In this document: piece after piece, positions 12,187 through 20,280 of the stretch
Position numbering within the stretch: position 1 is the first letter of the stretch
Layout: the number at the start of each line of letters is the position of its first letter
Source: Rhizobiaceae bacterium
Lineage (GTDB): Bacteria > Pseudomonadota > Alphaproteobacteria > Rhizobiales > Rhizobiaceae
NCBI GenBank assembly: GCA_017643495.1
Contig: JAEPNK010000002.1
Coordinates: forward strand, 1,054,001-1,118,000
Direction of reading: 5' to 3'
Length of the DNA stretch: 64,000 bases
Program-made: the position numbers and the translations under genes
The notes under the pieces: model-generated
Databases searched by the model: none
The model's input: only the letters and a program-made list of their open reading frames with translations
Told to the model about the DNA's origin: nothing

Positions 12187-12220
12187 ATGGCCGGAGGGTA
12201 CACTCCGGCCATTTTTGATT
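12187..12220 (+). terminator. Rho-independent terminator
   Basis: A perfect 10-bp stem (ATGGCCGGAG / CTCCGGCCAT) with loop GGTACA is followed by TTTTGATTT. Confidence 0.85.
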
Positions 12221-12465
12221 TCCGCTTTGCTTGGTCACTCTTTCGAAAATACCTCTGTACTTTTGCCCGTGCACGGTCTCTGCCCCCACACACGCGAAGC
12301 CAAGGGAAATTGCGGGCTGCCGCGCCGAACAAACAGACCGGTACAGGGACTCCTGGCTGGCCGCAGCGGCCAGGATGACAATCGGTTACCGCCCCCATTC
12401 CCACGCCTTAATTCCCCCCTAGCCTCTTCCCCGCAAACCGAAAACCTAACCCAAGGAGGAAAACC

Positions 12466-12669
12466 ATGTCAGTTGCACGGGTAACGGAAATCATTTCATC
12501 ATCCACCAAGGGCTTTGATGATGCGGTGGAGAAGGGGATAAAGCGGGCTTCCAAAACGTTGAACAACGTCTCCGGTGCGTGGGTGCAGGACCAGAAGGTC
12601 GAATGCAAGAACGGCAAGATAACGGCTTATCGCGTAACCCTCAAAATCACCTTCGTCCTTGATGACTGA
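12466..12669 (+). CDS. Dodecin, flavin-binding storage protein
   Basis: At 67 residues it matches the family's usual length. The opening VARVTEIISSSTKGFDDAVEKGI, the central Trp-containing strand (GAWVQDQKVE) and a YRVTLKITFVLDD ending are all dodecin hallmarks. Dodecins form hollow dodecamers that bind riboflavin, FMN or FAD and are thought to buffer free flavin. A strong ribosome site (AAGGAGG) precedes the ATG. It stands alone. Confidence 0.92.
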   Translation: MSVARVTEIISSSTKGFDDAVEKGIKRASKTLNNVSGAWVQDQKVECKNGKITAYRVTLKITFVLDD

Positions 12670-12888
12670 AGCGCCTGGATAGTGAAATGGCGGGAATTGC
12701 TCCCCCTCACCCTGGGCCTGCCTCCTTGCGGCATGCTCAGGGTGAGATTCAAACTTTCTCCCAAAAATCTATCCCCGCCCCCAATTCGTCTTCCATACTT
12801 CACCCATCGCCTGTTTCACACAAACGACGGATCGCGACCGAAACGAACCGTGGGCAGGCGACAGTGAGGCGGTGAAGGGCTCGGTCTC

Positions 12889-12985
12889 TTTTCCGTCAGC
12901 ATATCCATGCTGACGTCCGTTCACGCGCTGACGTTTTGACCCATTGTCAAAACCTGCGCTGCCACGGAGGGAGGGAAACCTCCCG
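12889..12985 (+). repeat. Intergenic copy of the palindromic repeat
   Basis: TTTTCCG is followed by the 9-bp hairpin CGTCAGCAT-ATCC-ATGCTGACG (12894-12915) and then TCCGTTCACG. Next come the stem GTTTTGAC-CCATT-GTCAAAAC (12933-12953) and GCCACGGAGGG (12961-12971), which begins a GGGAGG-GAAA-CCTCCC hairpin (12969-12984). The order matches the reverse complement of the third uvrB block. Confidence 0.75.
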
Positions 12986-13082
12986 GGAGTTGCGAACCCG
13001 TTGCGGCAAGTTTCGGACTTGTCGCCACCTGAAGGCTGACCCGGGTGGTTTACCTCGCCGAGGCGGTTCTAAAAATCCTCAC

Positions 13083-13145
13083 ACGGGCTGCTCTGTCGAG
13101 CGTCTGAAACAACAACATGGACTGGCGTTCAACCGAGCAGCCCGT
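13083..13145. repeat. 11-bp inverted repeat with 41-bp loop
   Basis: ACGGGCTGCTC (13083-13093) pairs perfectly with GAGCAGCCCGT (13135-13145). It could form a long hairpin or be the end of a degenerate mobile element. No transposase frame lies inside. Confidence 0.5.
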
Positions 13146-13374
13146 TGTTTGTAATACTAGCGTCAGCGATGTCGTCACCCGACAGACAAGCGAAGCGCCA
13201 GCGGGAGAAACAATCCACCACACTGGCCGGAAGGATCGAGTGATCAATCCTGCTTGCTTCCGCCGGCCCATCCGCACCGGCAGCCATTCACACATGGGCA
13301 AAAGTGCCGGTCGCAATTGCCGGGGCCGCCACGCCGGGAGAGAAGCCCCCACGCAAAATTGTTTCGAGGTAAAA

Positions 13375-13400
13375 GAACAACCCTCCGTGGCAGGGCAAGT
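13375..13400 (-). repeat. Short copy of the CCCTCCGTGGC box
   Basis: AACCCTCCGTGGCAGGGCAAG matches the boxes at 9168 and 9408 in uvrB almost exactly. The rest of the repeat is not recognisable. It lies about 35 bp before the start of the next gene. Confidence 0.55.
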
Positions 13401-13422
13401 GGAAAACAGTCAAGAGGAGCCG

Positions 13423-13824
13423 ATGACCACTTCACCATCCCGCCGTTTCAACGCTGCAAAGCTGCTTCAGACAGACATCAATGCCTGGATGACCTGCTCA
13501 TTTGCGAAATGCACCGAAAAGCAGGCCTGCCTTGGCGGGCCGCGCGGTACCTGCGCCAGAACGGATGGCTGGCCGCTTTGTACGCATGAGGGCCGGGAGC
13601 GCATGAAGACCGTACCACCCGGGAAAAAATGGCGGACCAATAAAACCCATGCCCGTGAAACGCCGGGCGAGCGCCAGTTGCGACGCGACGGCGAAGCGCT
13701 GATGCGGATCAACGAGGAACTGCTGAGGCTCAGGATCAAGGAGACAGCAACCCGTATCATGCATTGCACCGGCAATGACGCGCCTTTCCGTGGCTGGCCG
13801 GAAATCGCGGACAACAACCTGTGA
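13423..13824 (+). CDS. Hypothetical Cys-cluster protein
   Basis: A 133-residue protein with AAGAGGAG properly spaced before the ATG. A cluster C-x4-C-x5-C-x6-C (CSFAKCTEKQAC...GTC) lies in the first half, with a further Cys ten residues later (PLCTHEG). The second half is basic and helical (GERQLRRDGEALMRINEELLRLRI). The Cys spacing could hold a metal. Similar C-x-RCxG proteins of unknown role occur in rhizobia. The gene may instead be extended upstream through the repeat, but no start supports that. Confidence 0.5.
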   Translation: MTTSPSRRFNAAKLLQTDINAWMTCSFAKCTEKQACLGGPRGTCARTDGWPLCTHEGRERMKTVPPGKKWRTNKTHARETPGERQLRRDGEALMRINEELLRLRIKETATRIMHCTGNDAPFRGWPEIADNNL

Positions 13825-13896
13825 CTTGCATGTCTCTCTGCTCCGCCCCACATAGGTTTGTAACGGAATCAAACGGACAACCGGAGAGACGAACAG

Positions 13897-14259
13897 ATGA
13901 AAGCCCTGATCCCCAATGCCCTGAAAAAGGGCCTTGCCATTGCCGCCCTGACACTCGCAACACCGCTTGTACCCGCCCTCGCCCCGGCAGCAAATGCCTA
14001 TCAGGGCGATGTGGTGCGCCTGCAGAATGAGGGGTTTGATGCCTGCCGCCAGCTTGGCAATACCGGCTATACGGCAGTGGTGCGCGGCCGCACGGTCTAT
14101 GGGTCCGGCGGGGGCCGCTACACCAACGGGTATGACGGTTTTTCGGTGCGCTACTGCTTTCAGGGCCGTGGCCAGTGCGAGGCTTTTCTCGACCGTATCA
14201 CCCACATAGTGCATGGCGTTTCGGAGATCCGCTACGCAAGCTGCCGCGCCCGCGGCTGA
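13897..14259 (+). CDS. Secreted four-Cys protein, copy 1
   Basis: A 120-residue protein with a clear signal peptide ending near ANAYQG. The mature part has four Cys in the order CRQL ... YCFQ ... QCEAF ... ASC, with a Gly-rich YGSGGGRYTNGYDGF stretch between the first and second. It is a paralogue of the next gene. The ribosome site is GGAGAG. Two disulfides are plausible after export. No family is recognised. Confidence 0.7.
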   Translation: MKALIPNALKKGLAIAALTLATPLVPALAPAANAYQGDVVRLQNEGFDACRQLGNTGYTAVVRGRTVYGSGGGRYTNGYDGFSVRYCFQGRGQCEAFLDRITHIVHGVSEIRYASCRARG

Positions 14260-14388
14260 CGGTGTTCGGGGCAAATCCGCCCGTGTGACATATGTCACAC
14301 AGCGAACAGCCCTGCCCTTCACAGGGCTTTTTCCCTCCGCTACGCTTTGGCATGTTCAGTCAGAGAAACGGGAGATGGAGAAATTCCC

Positions 14389-14742
14389 ATGAAGAAACGC
14401 ACACTTTCCGGCATGGTCCGGTTTGTCACCGGCAGCGGCATTGTCGCTGCTTCACTGTTCACCCTCGCCCTGCCCGCCCAGGCAGACCGGGGCCAGGTCG
14501 TCCGCCTCAATGCCGCCGGGTACGATATCTGCCGGCAGCTAGAAGCAAGTGGCGGGCCGGTATGGTCTGGCAAGGTTCGCGGCAAGCTGCTCGATGGCGG
14601 TGCTTACGGTTCGGGTTACAAGTTCAACATCACGAACTGTTTCCGTACGCAGCGCGAATGTACACAGTTTGTCGGCAGCATCGAGAACCGCATCACGCAA
14701 GTTGACATGATCAATGCCCGCATCTGCCGCAAGCGGTTCTGA
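14389..14742 (+). CDS. Secreted four-Cys protein, copy 2
   Basis: A 117-residue paralogue of the preceding gene. The signal peptide is about residues 1-31. It shares GQVVRLNAAGYDICRQL with the GDVVRLQNEGFDACRQL of copy 1, then the Gly-rich GGAYGSGYKF, NCFRTQREC and a final Cys. The ATG at 14389 is chosen because the signal peptide begins there. The two copies lie 129 bp apart, so they may be separate transcripts from a tandem duplication. Confidence 0.7.
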   Translation: MKKRTLSGMVRFVTGSGIVAASLFTLALPAQADRGQVVRLNAAGYDICRQLEASGGPVWSGKVRGKLLDGGAYGSGYKFNITNCFRTQRECTQFVGSIENRITQVDMINARICRKRF

Positions 14743-14843
14743 GCAAATGCTCAGCCGGCACGACAAAGCGGCGGCAAACAGGGCAGGCAAGGGACACGAT
14801 GCGGCTCAACAGCTGGCACCCGTGTCCGGCCTCTCCGCTGCCG

Positions 14844-15491
14844 TCAGCCCTGCTGCAGGAAGGGGTTCGTCGCCCGCTCCTCGCCGATGGTGCTGGCCGG
14901 GCCGTGCCCGCAGATGAATTGCACATCATCGCCAAGCGGCAGCAGCTTGTTTCGGATCGAGGCAATCAGCGCATCATGGTCACCGCCCGGAAGGTCTGTG
15001 CGGCCGACGGAACCGCGAAACAGCACATCGCCGACATGGGCAAACTTCAGGTCGGCATTGTAGAAAACAACATGGCCCGGCGCATGGCCCGGGCAGTGCA
15101 ACACGTTGAACTCGACCCCGGCAATTGAAACCGTGTCGCCTTCCTCAAGCCAGCGGTCCGGACTGACATTGCGGAAACCTTCATTCATTCCGTAATTCGC
15201 CGCCACCGTCTCGACACTCTCGCATAGCGGCTTGTCATCGACATGCGGCCCGACAATCTCGACACCCAGTTTTTCTTTCAGCGCTTCCGCCGCCCCGACA
15301 TGGTCAAGATGGCCATGCGTCAGGAGTATCGTCTCGACCTTTATCCCCGTCTCGTCAATCGCCCCCATAATGCGTTCGAGGTCACCCCCCGGGTCAATCA
15401 CCACACCCTTCCTGGTTTCCTCGTCAAAGATCAGGGTGCAGTTCTGCTCGAAAGGTGTAACAGGAACAATGGCTATGTTGATTTTCGGCAT
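14844..15491 (-). CDS. MBL-fold hydrolase, glyoxalase II-like
   Basis: A 215-residue protein starting at MPKINI; the 26 upstream codons have no start support. The zinc signature THGHLDHVG is followed by a distant HCPGHAPGHV, the Asp in HVGDVLF and the C-terminal His in CGHGPASTIGEE. This is the small bacterial GloC/YcbL type of hydroxyacylglutathione hydrolase-like protein. It would hydrolyse S-lactoylglutathione or a related thioester in the cytosol. Confidence 0.85.
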   Translation of the reverse strand: MPKINIAIVPVTPFEQNCTLIFDEETRKGVVIDPGGDLERIMGAIDETGIKVETILLTHGHLDHVGAAEALKEKLGVEIVGPHVDDKPLCESVETVAANYGMNEGFRNVSPDRWLEEGDTVSIAGVEFNVLHCPGHAPGHVVFYNADLKFAHVGDVLFRGSVGRTDLPGGDHDALIASIRNKLLPLGDDVQFICGHGPASTIGEERATNPFLQQG

Positions 15492-15617
15492 GTTGTCTAT
15501 CGGAGCTTTCTTCAGTTCTCGTTTCTCATCAAGCCATACGAAAAGGGCGGCTGCCACGCAACCGCCCACAGTATCGAACCGGTTGGTCCGTAACCGTCTC
15601 TGTTCAGGCTGTTCGCA

Positions 15618-15932
15618 CTATTGCTTGTTGCCCATCAGCATTCCGGCAATTCCGGTAAGCGCACCACCGCCAACGGCTCCGCCACCGATCATGGAGATAA
15701 GCGAACCCATGTCCATTCCGGCAATTGCTCCGCCTGCCGCATCACCACCGAGCGAACCGGCTGCTCCGCCAAGTGCTGCACCAAGGGCGCTGCCACCTGC
15801 AATGCCGCCAATGCCGCCTGCCAGGATTTTTGGCAGCAGACCGATTGCTACCTGCTTCACAACAGCCCCAACAATGCCGCCGCCAACCATGCCGGAAATG
15901 GCCTGAATGATAAGTGGTAAAATAGCTTCCAT
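15618..15932 (-). CDS. Gly/Ala-rich small hydrophobic protein
   Basis: A 104-residue protein with GGGAG well spaced before the ATG. It is composed almost entirely of Gly, Ala, Ile, Leu and Met with repeated GG(A/I) steps (GGIGGIAGGSALGAALGGAAG). It probably inserts in a membrane as glycine-zipper helices. No family or partner is evident. Confidence 0.55.
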   Translation of the reverse strand: MEAILPLIIQAISGMVGGGIVGAVVKQVAIGLLPKILAGGIGGIAGGSALGAALGGAAGSLGGDAAGGAIAGMDMGSLISMIGGGAVGGGALTGIAGMLMGNKQ

Positions 15933-16104
15933 GATTATGTCTCCCAAAAAGACCGGCTGGAATTACCAGTCTGATCACAATCTGGCATCCCCTGCCAGTG
16001 AGCGGAACCGGAATTGCCCGCTTCCGCATACATCATACCGTCCCGGCATGAAAATTGGGAGTCAGTGTCAGTATATCGGCAGATTCCACACAGAATTGTG
16101 GGGA

Positions 16105-16989
16105 TTAGTCATCAAGATGGGCGCGAACCACCTTGTCATAATCTTCCATCAACGCCTTGGAAATCTTGCCTGGCGTAAACGAATACTCTCCAATCTGCGA
16201 TACAGGAGTAACTTCGGCGGCAGTTCCGGTAAGGAAGCATTCCTCAAAATCTGCCATCTCGTCAGGCATGATGGTGCGCTCGATCACCTCGATCTGACGG
16301 GCCTTTGCAAGGTCTATTACGGTTCTACGCGTGATACCATCAAGAAAACAGTCAGGCTTTGGCGTATGAAGAGCGCCATTCTTGCTGAAGAAGACATTGG
16401 CACCCGTGGCCTCTGCAACATGCCCGCGATAGTCCAGCATCAAGGCGTCCGCAAAGCCCTTTTCCTCTGCAGCATGCTTGGAAAGCGTACAAATCATGTA
16501 CAGACCAGCAGCCTTGGCAAAACAGGGTATGGTTGCCGGATCTGGGCGACGATAATGGGCAAGGTCAAGCCGGATGCCATTCAGCCGTTCTTCAGGCTCA
16601 AAGTAGCTAGGCCAATCCCAAACCGCGATGGCGACATTGATCTTGTTTGCCTGGGCAGAAACACCCATCATCTCGCTGCCTCTCCAGGCGACCGGACGAA
16701 CATAGGCATTCTTCAATCCCTGTTTTTCGAGAGTATCGATACAGGCCTGGTTGATCTCGTCCTGGGTGTAGGGAATTTTGAATCCCATTTCGCCCGCAGA
16801 AAAGAACAGGCGTTCAGTGTGTTCTTCAAGCTTGAATATCTTGCCCTCATAGGCGCGTTCACCCTCAAACACGCTGCTCGCGTAATGCAGACCGTGCGTC
16901 AACACATGCACCTGGGCTTGCCCCCACTCAACAAATTCACCATTAAACCAGATATGACCACTCATCTGGTCATAGGGAGCTCCAGCCAT
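16105..16989 (-). CDS. ilvE: Branched-chain amino acid aminotransferase
   Basis: A 294-residue fold-type IV PLP enzyme that transfers the amino group to or from Leu, Ile and Val. Lys159 (CFAKAAGLY) is the PLP lysine. YASSVFEGERAY near residues 36-47, EATGANVF and the TGTAAEVTPV phosphate-binding stretch near the C-terminus are typical. GGAGGG directly precedes the chosen ATG. The gene is divergent from marR. Confidence 0.94.
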   Translation of the reverse strand: MAGAPYDQMSGHIWFNGEFVEWGQAQVHVLTHGLHYASSVFEGERAYEGKIFKLEEHTERLFFSAGEMGFKIPYTQDEINQACIDTLEKQGLKNAYVRPVAWRGSEMMGVSAQANKINVAIAVWDWPSYFEPEERLNGIRLDLAHYRRPDPATIPCFAKAAGLYMICTLSKHAAEEKGFADALMLDYRGHVAEATGANVFFSKNGALHTPKPDCFLDGITRRTVIDLAKARQIEVIERTIMPDEMADFEECFLTGTAAEVTPVSQIGEYSFTPGKISKALMEDYDKVVRAHLDD

Positions 16990-17090
16990 TTTGCCCTCCA
17001 AAAGCAACGCAGTTTCAGCCGATTTTGCACGCCCAATACCAATACAGATGAATTTCGGCGTACGATTACAAAAGCGTAGGTCCGGTACAA

Positions 17091-17117
17091 AAATATGTCA
17101 ATAGTGCTGACATATTT
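17091..17117. promoter_or_regulatory. Probable MarR operator
   Basis: A perfect inverted repeat AAATATGTCA-ATAGTGC-TGACATATTT (10-bp arms, 7-bp spacer) ends 25 bp before the marR start in the divergent ilvE-marR gap. Its size and position fit autoregulation by the MarR product. Confidence 0.65.
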
Positions 17118-17142
17118 CAGGAACCGTGCGATAAGGATTCCC

Positions 17143-17619
17143 ATGAGCAATGAACACCAGATTGACGAAGAGACAATTGTCGAAAGCCCGATCGGGCCGG
17201 ATGACATCGCACAGATCAGGAAGATCGAGCTTCTGTTCTTCGCCTACCGGGACTTCATCTCGGACCCGGATCGCATATTGTCACAATACGGTTTTGGGCG
17301 GGCGCACCATCGCACCCTGTATTTCGTTAATCGCAATCCGGGCATGACAGTCGCACAATTGCTCGAAATCCTGGACATTACAAAGCAAAGCCTGTCACGT
17401 GTCCTGCGTGAACTGATCAACTCGGGCTACATTGCCCAGACTGCCGGGAAAAACGACCGGCGCAAACGCATGTTGTATCCAACTTCCAAAGGCAGGGAGC
17501 TCGTTTTGGCCCTTTCCGCCCCCCAGTCAAGACGAATTGAGCGGGCACTTGCATCGCTTGATCACGAAGCAGGGGAAAAGGTCGAACAATTCCTGCAAGC
17601 CATGTTCGGACAAGAGTAA
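17143..17619 (+). CDS. MarR-family transcriptional regulator
   Basis: A 158-residue winged-helix regulator. The recognition-helix region LEILDITKQSLSRVLRELINSGYIAQ is followed by the wing (KNDRRKRMLYPTSKG), the classic MarR pattern. AAGGA lies before the ATG, and 16 further upstream codons are dismissed. It is followed by a response regulator and kinase in the same direction, which suggests a shared regulatory role. The inducing ligand is unknown. Confidence 0.9.
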   Translation: MSNEHQIDEETIVESPIGPDDIAQIRKIELLFFAYRDFISDPDRILSQYGFGRAHHRTLYFVNRNPGMTVAQLLEILDITKQSLSRVLRELINSGYIAQTAGKNDRRKRMLYPTSKGRELVLALSAPQSRRIERALASLDHEAGEKVEQFLQAMFGQE

Positions 17620-17739
17620 CCGGACAACCACAAAGAGTACTGAAATTTCTGCTTACGGTAGCATTCTGATACAATATGTTATTTGCCAGTCACCGGGCAG
17701 GAAATATCTTGGCCCATATTCTGCATTATGGACAAAGCC

Positions 17740-18456
17740 ATGAATGACTTGAATGAATACATGAGCATGCCGGACGATCAGGCACCACACGTTCTTGTGG
17801 TTGATGATGACCGCAGGCTACGGGAGTTGTTGTCCCGCTACCTGTCAGGCAATGGCTTCCGTGTAACCAATGCCAGTAATGCGGAAGAAGCACGCAACAA
17901 GATAGAAAACCTGCAGTTTGACCTGCTTGTGGTCGATGTGATGATGCCTGGCGAGAATGGCCTGAACCTCACTAAGACATTGCGTGAGAAACTCGATGTA
18001 CCCATCCTGATGCTCACGGCCCTGGCAAACACCGAGAACCGCATTGAAGGCCTTGAGGCAGGTGCGGATGATTATTTACCAAAGCCGTTCGAACCCCGAG
18101 AACTGCTACTACGTATCAATTCAATCCTGAAACGCAGCGCCAAACCCGATGATCCCGTCATCGAGAAGGTTCGTTTCGGGAAATATGACTTCTCTGTCAA
18201 ACGCGGCGAACTACTAATGGAGGGAAATCCTGTCCGGCTTACAGACAGGGAGCGGGAAATTCTCACCACCTTTGCCCTCAAGCCCGGTGGCACCATTGCC
18301 CGTCACGAACTTCTGGGGGACGAAAGCATGGCTGGCGAGCGAAAGATTGATGTGCAGATCAACCGGTTGCGCCGCAAGATCGAGGAAGATCCAGCCAACC
18401 CCAAATGGCTGCAAACCGTACGCGGTGTCGGCTACCGACTGTCTGTCGACGGTTGA
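17740..18456 (+). CDS. OmpR-family response regulator
   Basis: A 238-residue protein. The receiver domain has acidic pair Asp22-Asp23, phospho-acceptor Asp66 (LLVVDVMMP), a Thr in MLTAL and a Lys in LPKPFEP. The C-terminal winged helix ends in INRLRRKIEEDPANPKWLQ. An ATG four codons upstream (17728) is equally possible. It pairs with the histidine kinase that follows 115 bp later. Confidence 0.93.
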   Translation: MNDLNEYMSMPDDQAPHVLVVDDDRRLRELLSRYLSGNGFRVTNASNAEEARNKIENLQFDLLVVDVMMPGENGLNLTKTLREKLDVPILMLTALANTENRIEGLEAGADDYLPKPFEPRELLLRINSILKRSAKPDDPVIEKVRFGKYDFSVKRGELLMEGNPVRLTDREREILTTFALKPGGTIARHELLGDESMAGERKIDVQINRLRRKIEEDPANPKWLQTVRGVGYRLSVDG

Positions 18457-18571
18457 TATTTCGCGGCATCTGACTGTGCCCCCTACAATTTCGTCATGGC
18501 GTGTTGTAAGAATCCGTATTGCGTTTGCATGACGGACAACAGGTTTGACGGTAAACAGAACCAAGAATTTC

Positions 18572-19936
18572 ATGACCAGTATCAGGAAACGGCGTCCCCC
18601 GCTTCAGGTTTTTAGCCGCTGGTTCTGGCGTCGCATGCCGAAAGGGCTTTACGGGCGCTCGCTTTTGATCATCATTGTACCGATGGTCTTGCTGCAATCC
18701 GTGATCGCATTCGTGTTCATGGAGCGTCACTGGCAAACCGTAACACAACGGCTTTCAAAATCGGTGACAGCAGACATTGCTGCGGTGATAGATGTAATCG
18801 AGAATTACCCGCAAGATCCGGAATATCAACAAATCACGGAACTGGCCCGCGAAAAACTCTCACTGAACATTTCCATATTGCCACCAACCCCGTTCCCGCC
18901 TGCCGTGGGCAAGCCGTTTTTCTCGCTTCTTGATGATACGCTGCGAACTGAAATCACCCAGCAGATTGGCCGGCCGTTCTGGATTGACACGGTTGGTGAT
19001 TCAGACATCCTGGAAATTCGCATCAGGCTTGAAAAACCGGAGAATGTCCTGCGTGTATTCGTGCGCAGGAACCAGGCATATGCATCGAACAGTCACATAT
19101 TCCTGATCTGGATGGTCGGCACATCTATCGTCCTGATCTTGATTGCCATCCTGTTTCTTCGCAACCAGATCAGACCGATCCAGCAACTCTCAAGAGCTGC
19201 GGACAGCTTTGGCAAGGGACAGGTAATGCCTGAAGGCTTCCGGATCAGGGGAGCCGCAGAAGTCCGCCAGGCAGGATTGGCCTTCTTGCAAATGCGCGAA
19301 CGCATCGAACGCCAGATAGAACAGAGAACCGCAATGCTTACAGGGGTAAGCCACGACCTGCGGACCATACTTACCCGCTTCAAACTGCAACTTGCCATGT
19401 TGCCGCAATCACGCGAGACCGAAGAACTGCAAACCGATGTCGACGACATGCGCAAAATGCTGGAAGGCTATATTGATTTTGCCAAAGGCGATGCAGATGA
19501 ACCGGTGCAGTTGCTGAATGTTTGTGATGTTCTTGAACGCCATTCCATGGAGGCAACGCTCAGAGACAAGGACTACCAGATCGATTGCCCGAACGACCTG
19601 ACCATCGAGGTGCGGCCCAACGCGTTTTCAAGACTTGTCGCGAACATCGTCACGAACGGTTTTCGCTATGCAGACAAATTGTCCGTGAAAGCTTTTGTCA
19701 GGGGAGAAAAACTCACCATACAGTTTGACGATGACGGGCCAGGCATCAGCGAGAAGATGCGGGAAGAGGTTTTCAAACCGTTCATGCGACTGGATGAGGC
19801 GCGCAATCTCGATGAAAGCGGAACGGGTCTCGGCCTTTCAATTGCCCGCGACATCGCCCGCAATCACGGGGGCGACATCAATCTTTATGAAAGTCCGGCT
19901 GGCGGCTTGAGGGCAATCGTGGTTCTGCCTGTATAA
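18572..19936 (+). CDS. Sensor histidine kinase (EnvZ-like)
   Basis: A 454-residue inner-membrane kinase. TM1 is near residues 33-52, followed by a periplasmic sensor region of about 120 residues and TM2 near 176-200. A HAMP-like linker (RPIQQLSRAADSFGKGQ) leads to H-box GVSHDLRT with His261, an N box (NIVTNGFRYA), DDDGPGI (G1) and GTGLGLSIARDI (G2). It presumably phosphorylates the upstream regulator. The signal is unknown. Confidence 0.92.
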   Translation: MTSIRKRRPPLQVFSRWFWRRMPKGLYGRSLLIIIVPMVLLQSVIAFVFMERHWQTVTQRLSKSVTADIAAVIDVIENYPQDPEYQQITELAREKLSLNISILPPTPFPPAVGKPFFSLLDDTLRTEITQQIGRPFWIDTVGDSDILEIRIRLEKPENVLRVFVRRNQAYASNSHIFLIWMVGTSIVLILIAILFLRNQIRPIQQLSRAADSFGKGQVMPEGFRIRGAAEVRQAGLAFLQMRERIERQIEQRTAMLTGVSHDLRTILTRFKLQLAMLPQSRETEELQTDVDDMRKMLEGYIDFAKGDADEPVQLLNVCDVLERHSMEATLRDKDYQIDCPNDLTIEVRPNAFSRLVANIVTNGFRYADKLSVKAFVRGEKLTIQFDDDGPGISEKMREEVFKPFMRLDEARNLDESGTGLGLSIARDIARNHGGDINLYESPAGGLRAIVVLPV

Positions 19937-19941
19937 GCCGG

Positions 19942-20280
19942 CTAGTGAAGGCGCTTGCCAAGCGGAACATCCCGTTCAACCGCTGCCAGAACAACATTAC
20001 CGTTGTCGTCATCAAAGCCCAGGGTGAGAACTTCGGACATGAAAGGGCCAATCTGCCGCGGCGGAAAATTGACCACTGCAATCACCTGCCTGCCCATCAG
20101 GTCTTCCCTTGAATAATTCTCGGTTATCTGCGCCGAGCTTTTCTTCACTCCGATTTCGTCTCCAAAATCAATGCGCAGTTTCCAGGCAGGTTTTCTGGCT
20201 TCAGGAAAATCCGAAACCTCCACAATCCGCCCTACCCGGATATCGACTTTCATGAAATCGTCAAAACTGATCTCGCTCAT
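19942..20280 (-). CDS. csaA: CsaA-type tRNA-binding (chaperone-like) protein
   Basis: A 112-residue single OB-fold protein of the tRNA-binding domain family. Characteristic parts are FMKVDIRVGRIVEV, the KLRIDFGDEIG strand, SSAQITENY and VNFPPRQIGPFMSEVL. It overlaps the end of proC by 4 bp (ATGA), so the two are translationally coupled. CsaA proteins have been linked to protein export and tRNA binding. Confidence 0.9.
   Translation of the reverse strand: MSEISFDDFMKVDIRVGRIVEVSDFPEARKPAWKLRIDFGDEIGVKKSSAQITENYSREDLMGRQVIAVVNFPPRQIGPFMSEVLTLGFDDDNGNVVLAAVERDVPLGKRLH

Larger units (their letters stand above)
12670..13422. other. Hairpin-rich, gene-free region
   Basis: No gene is recognised in about 750 bp. 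A series of inverted repeats runs from 12894 to 13145, listed separately where they match the uvrB repeats. An extra hairpin, GCGGCAAGT-TTCGG-ACTTGTCGC, sits near 13003-13025. An open frame from 13117 runs into the Cys-rich gene, but its first 102 codons have no start signal and look non-coding. Confidence 0.5.

Noticed and set aside
11883-12404. Minus-strand frame of 173 codons after the island
   Set aside because: No ribosome site, no domain, and it is crossed by the terminator hairpin on the other strand.
12894-13145. CRISPR array or IS element
   Set aside because: The repeats are hairpins with varying arms and irregular spacing, and there is no transposase or cas gene.
13117-13422. N-terminal extension of the Cys-cluster gene
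   Set aside because: No ribosome site or start signal. The DNA carries inverted repeats and its translation looks random.
15907-17079. Plus-strand frame of 390 codons opposite ilvE
   Set aside because: It is antisense to a clear aminotransferase and its composition (Cys, His, Arg rich) is typical of a shadow.
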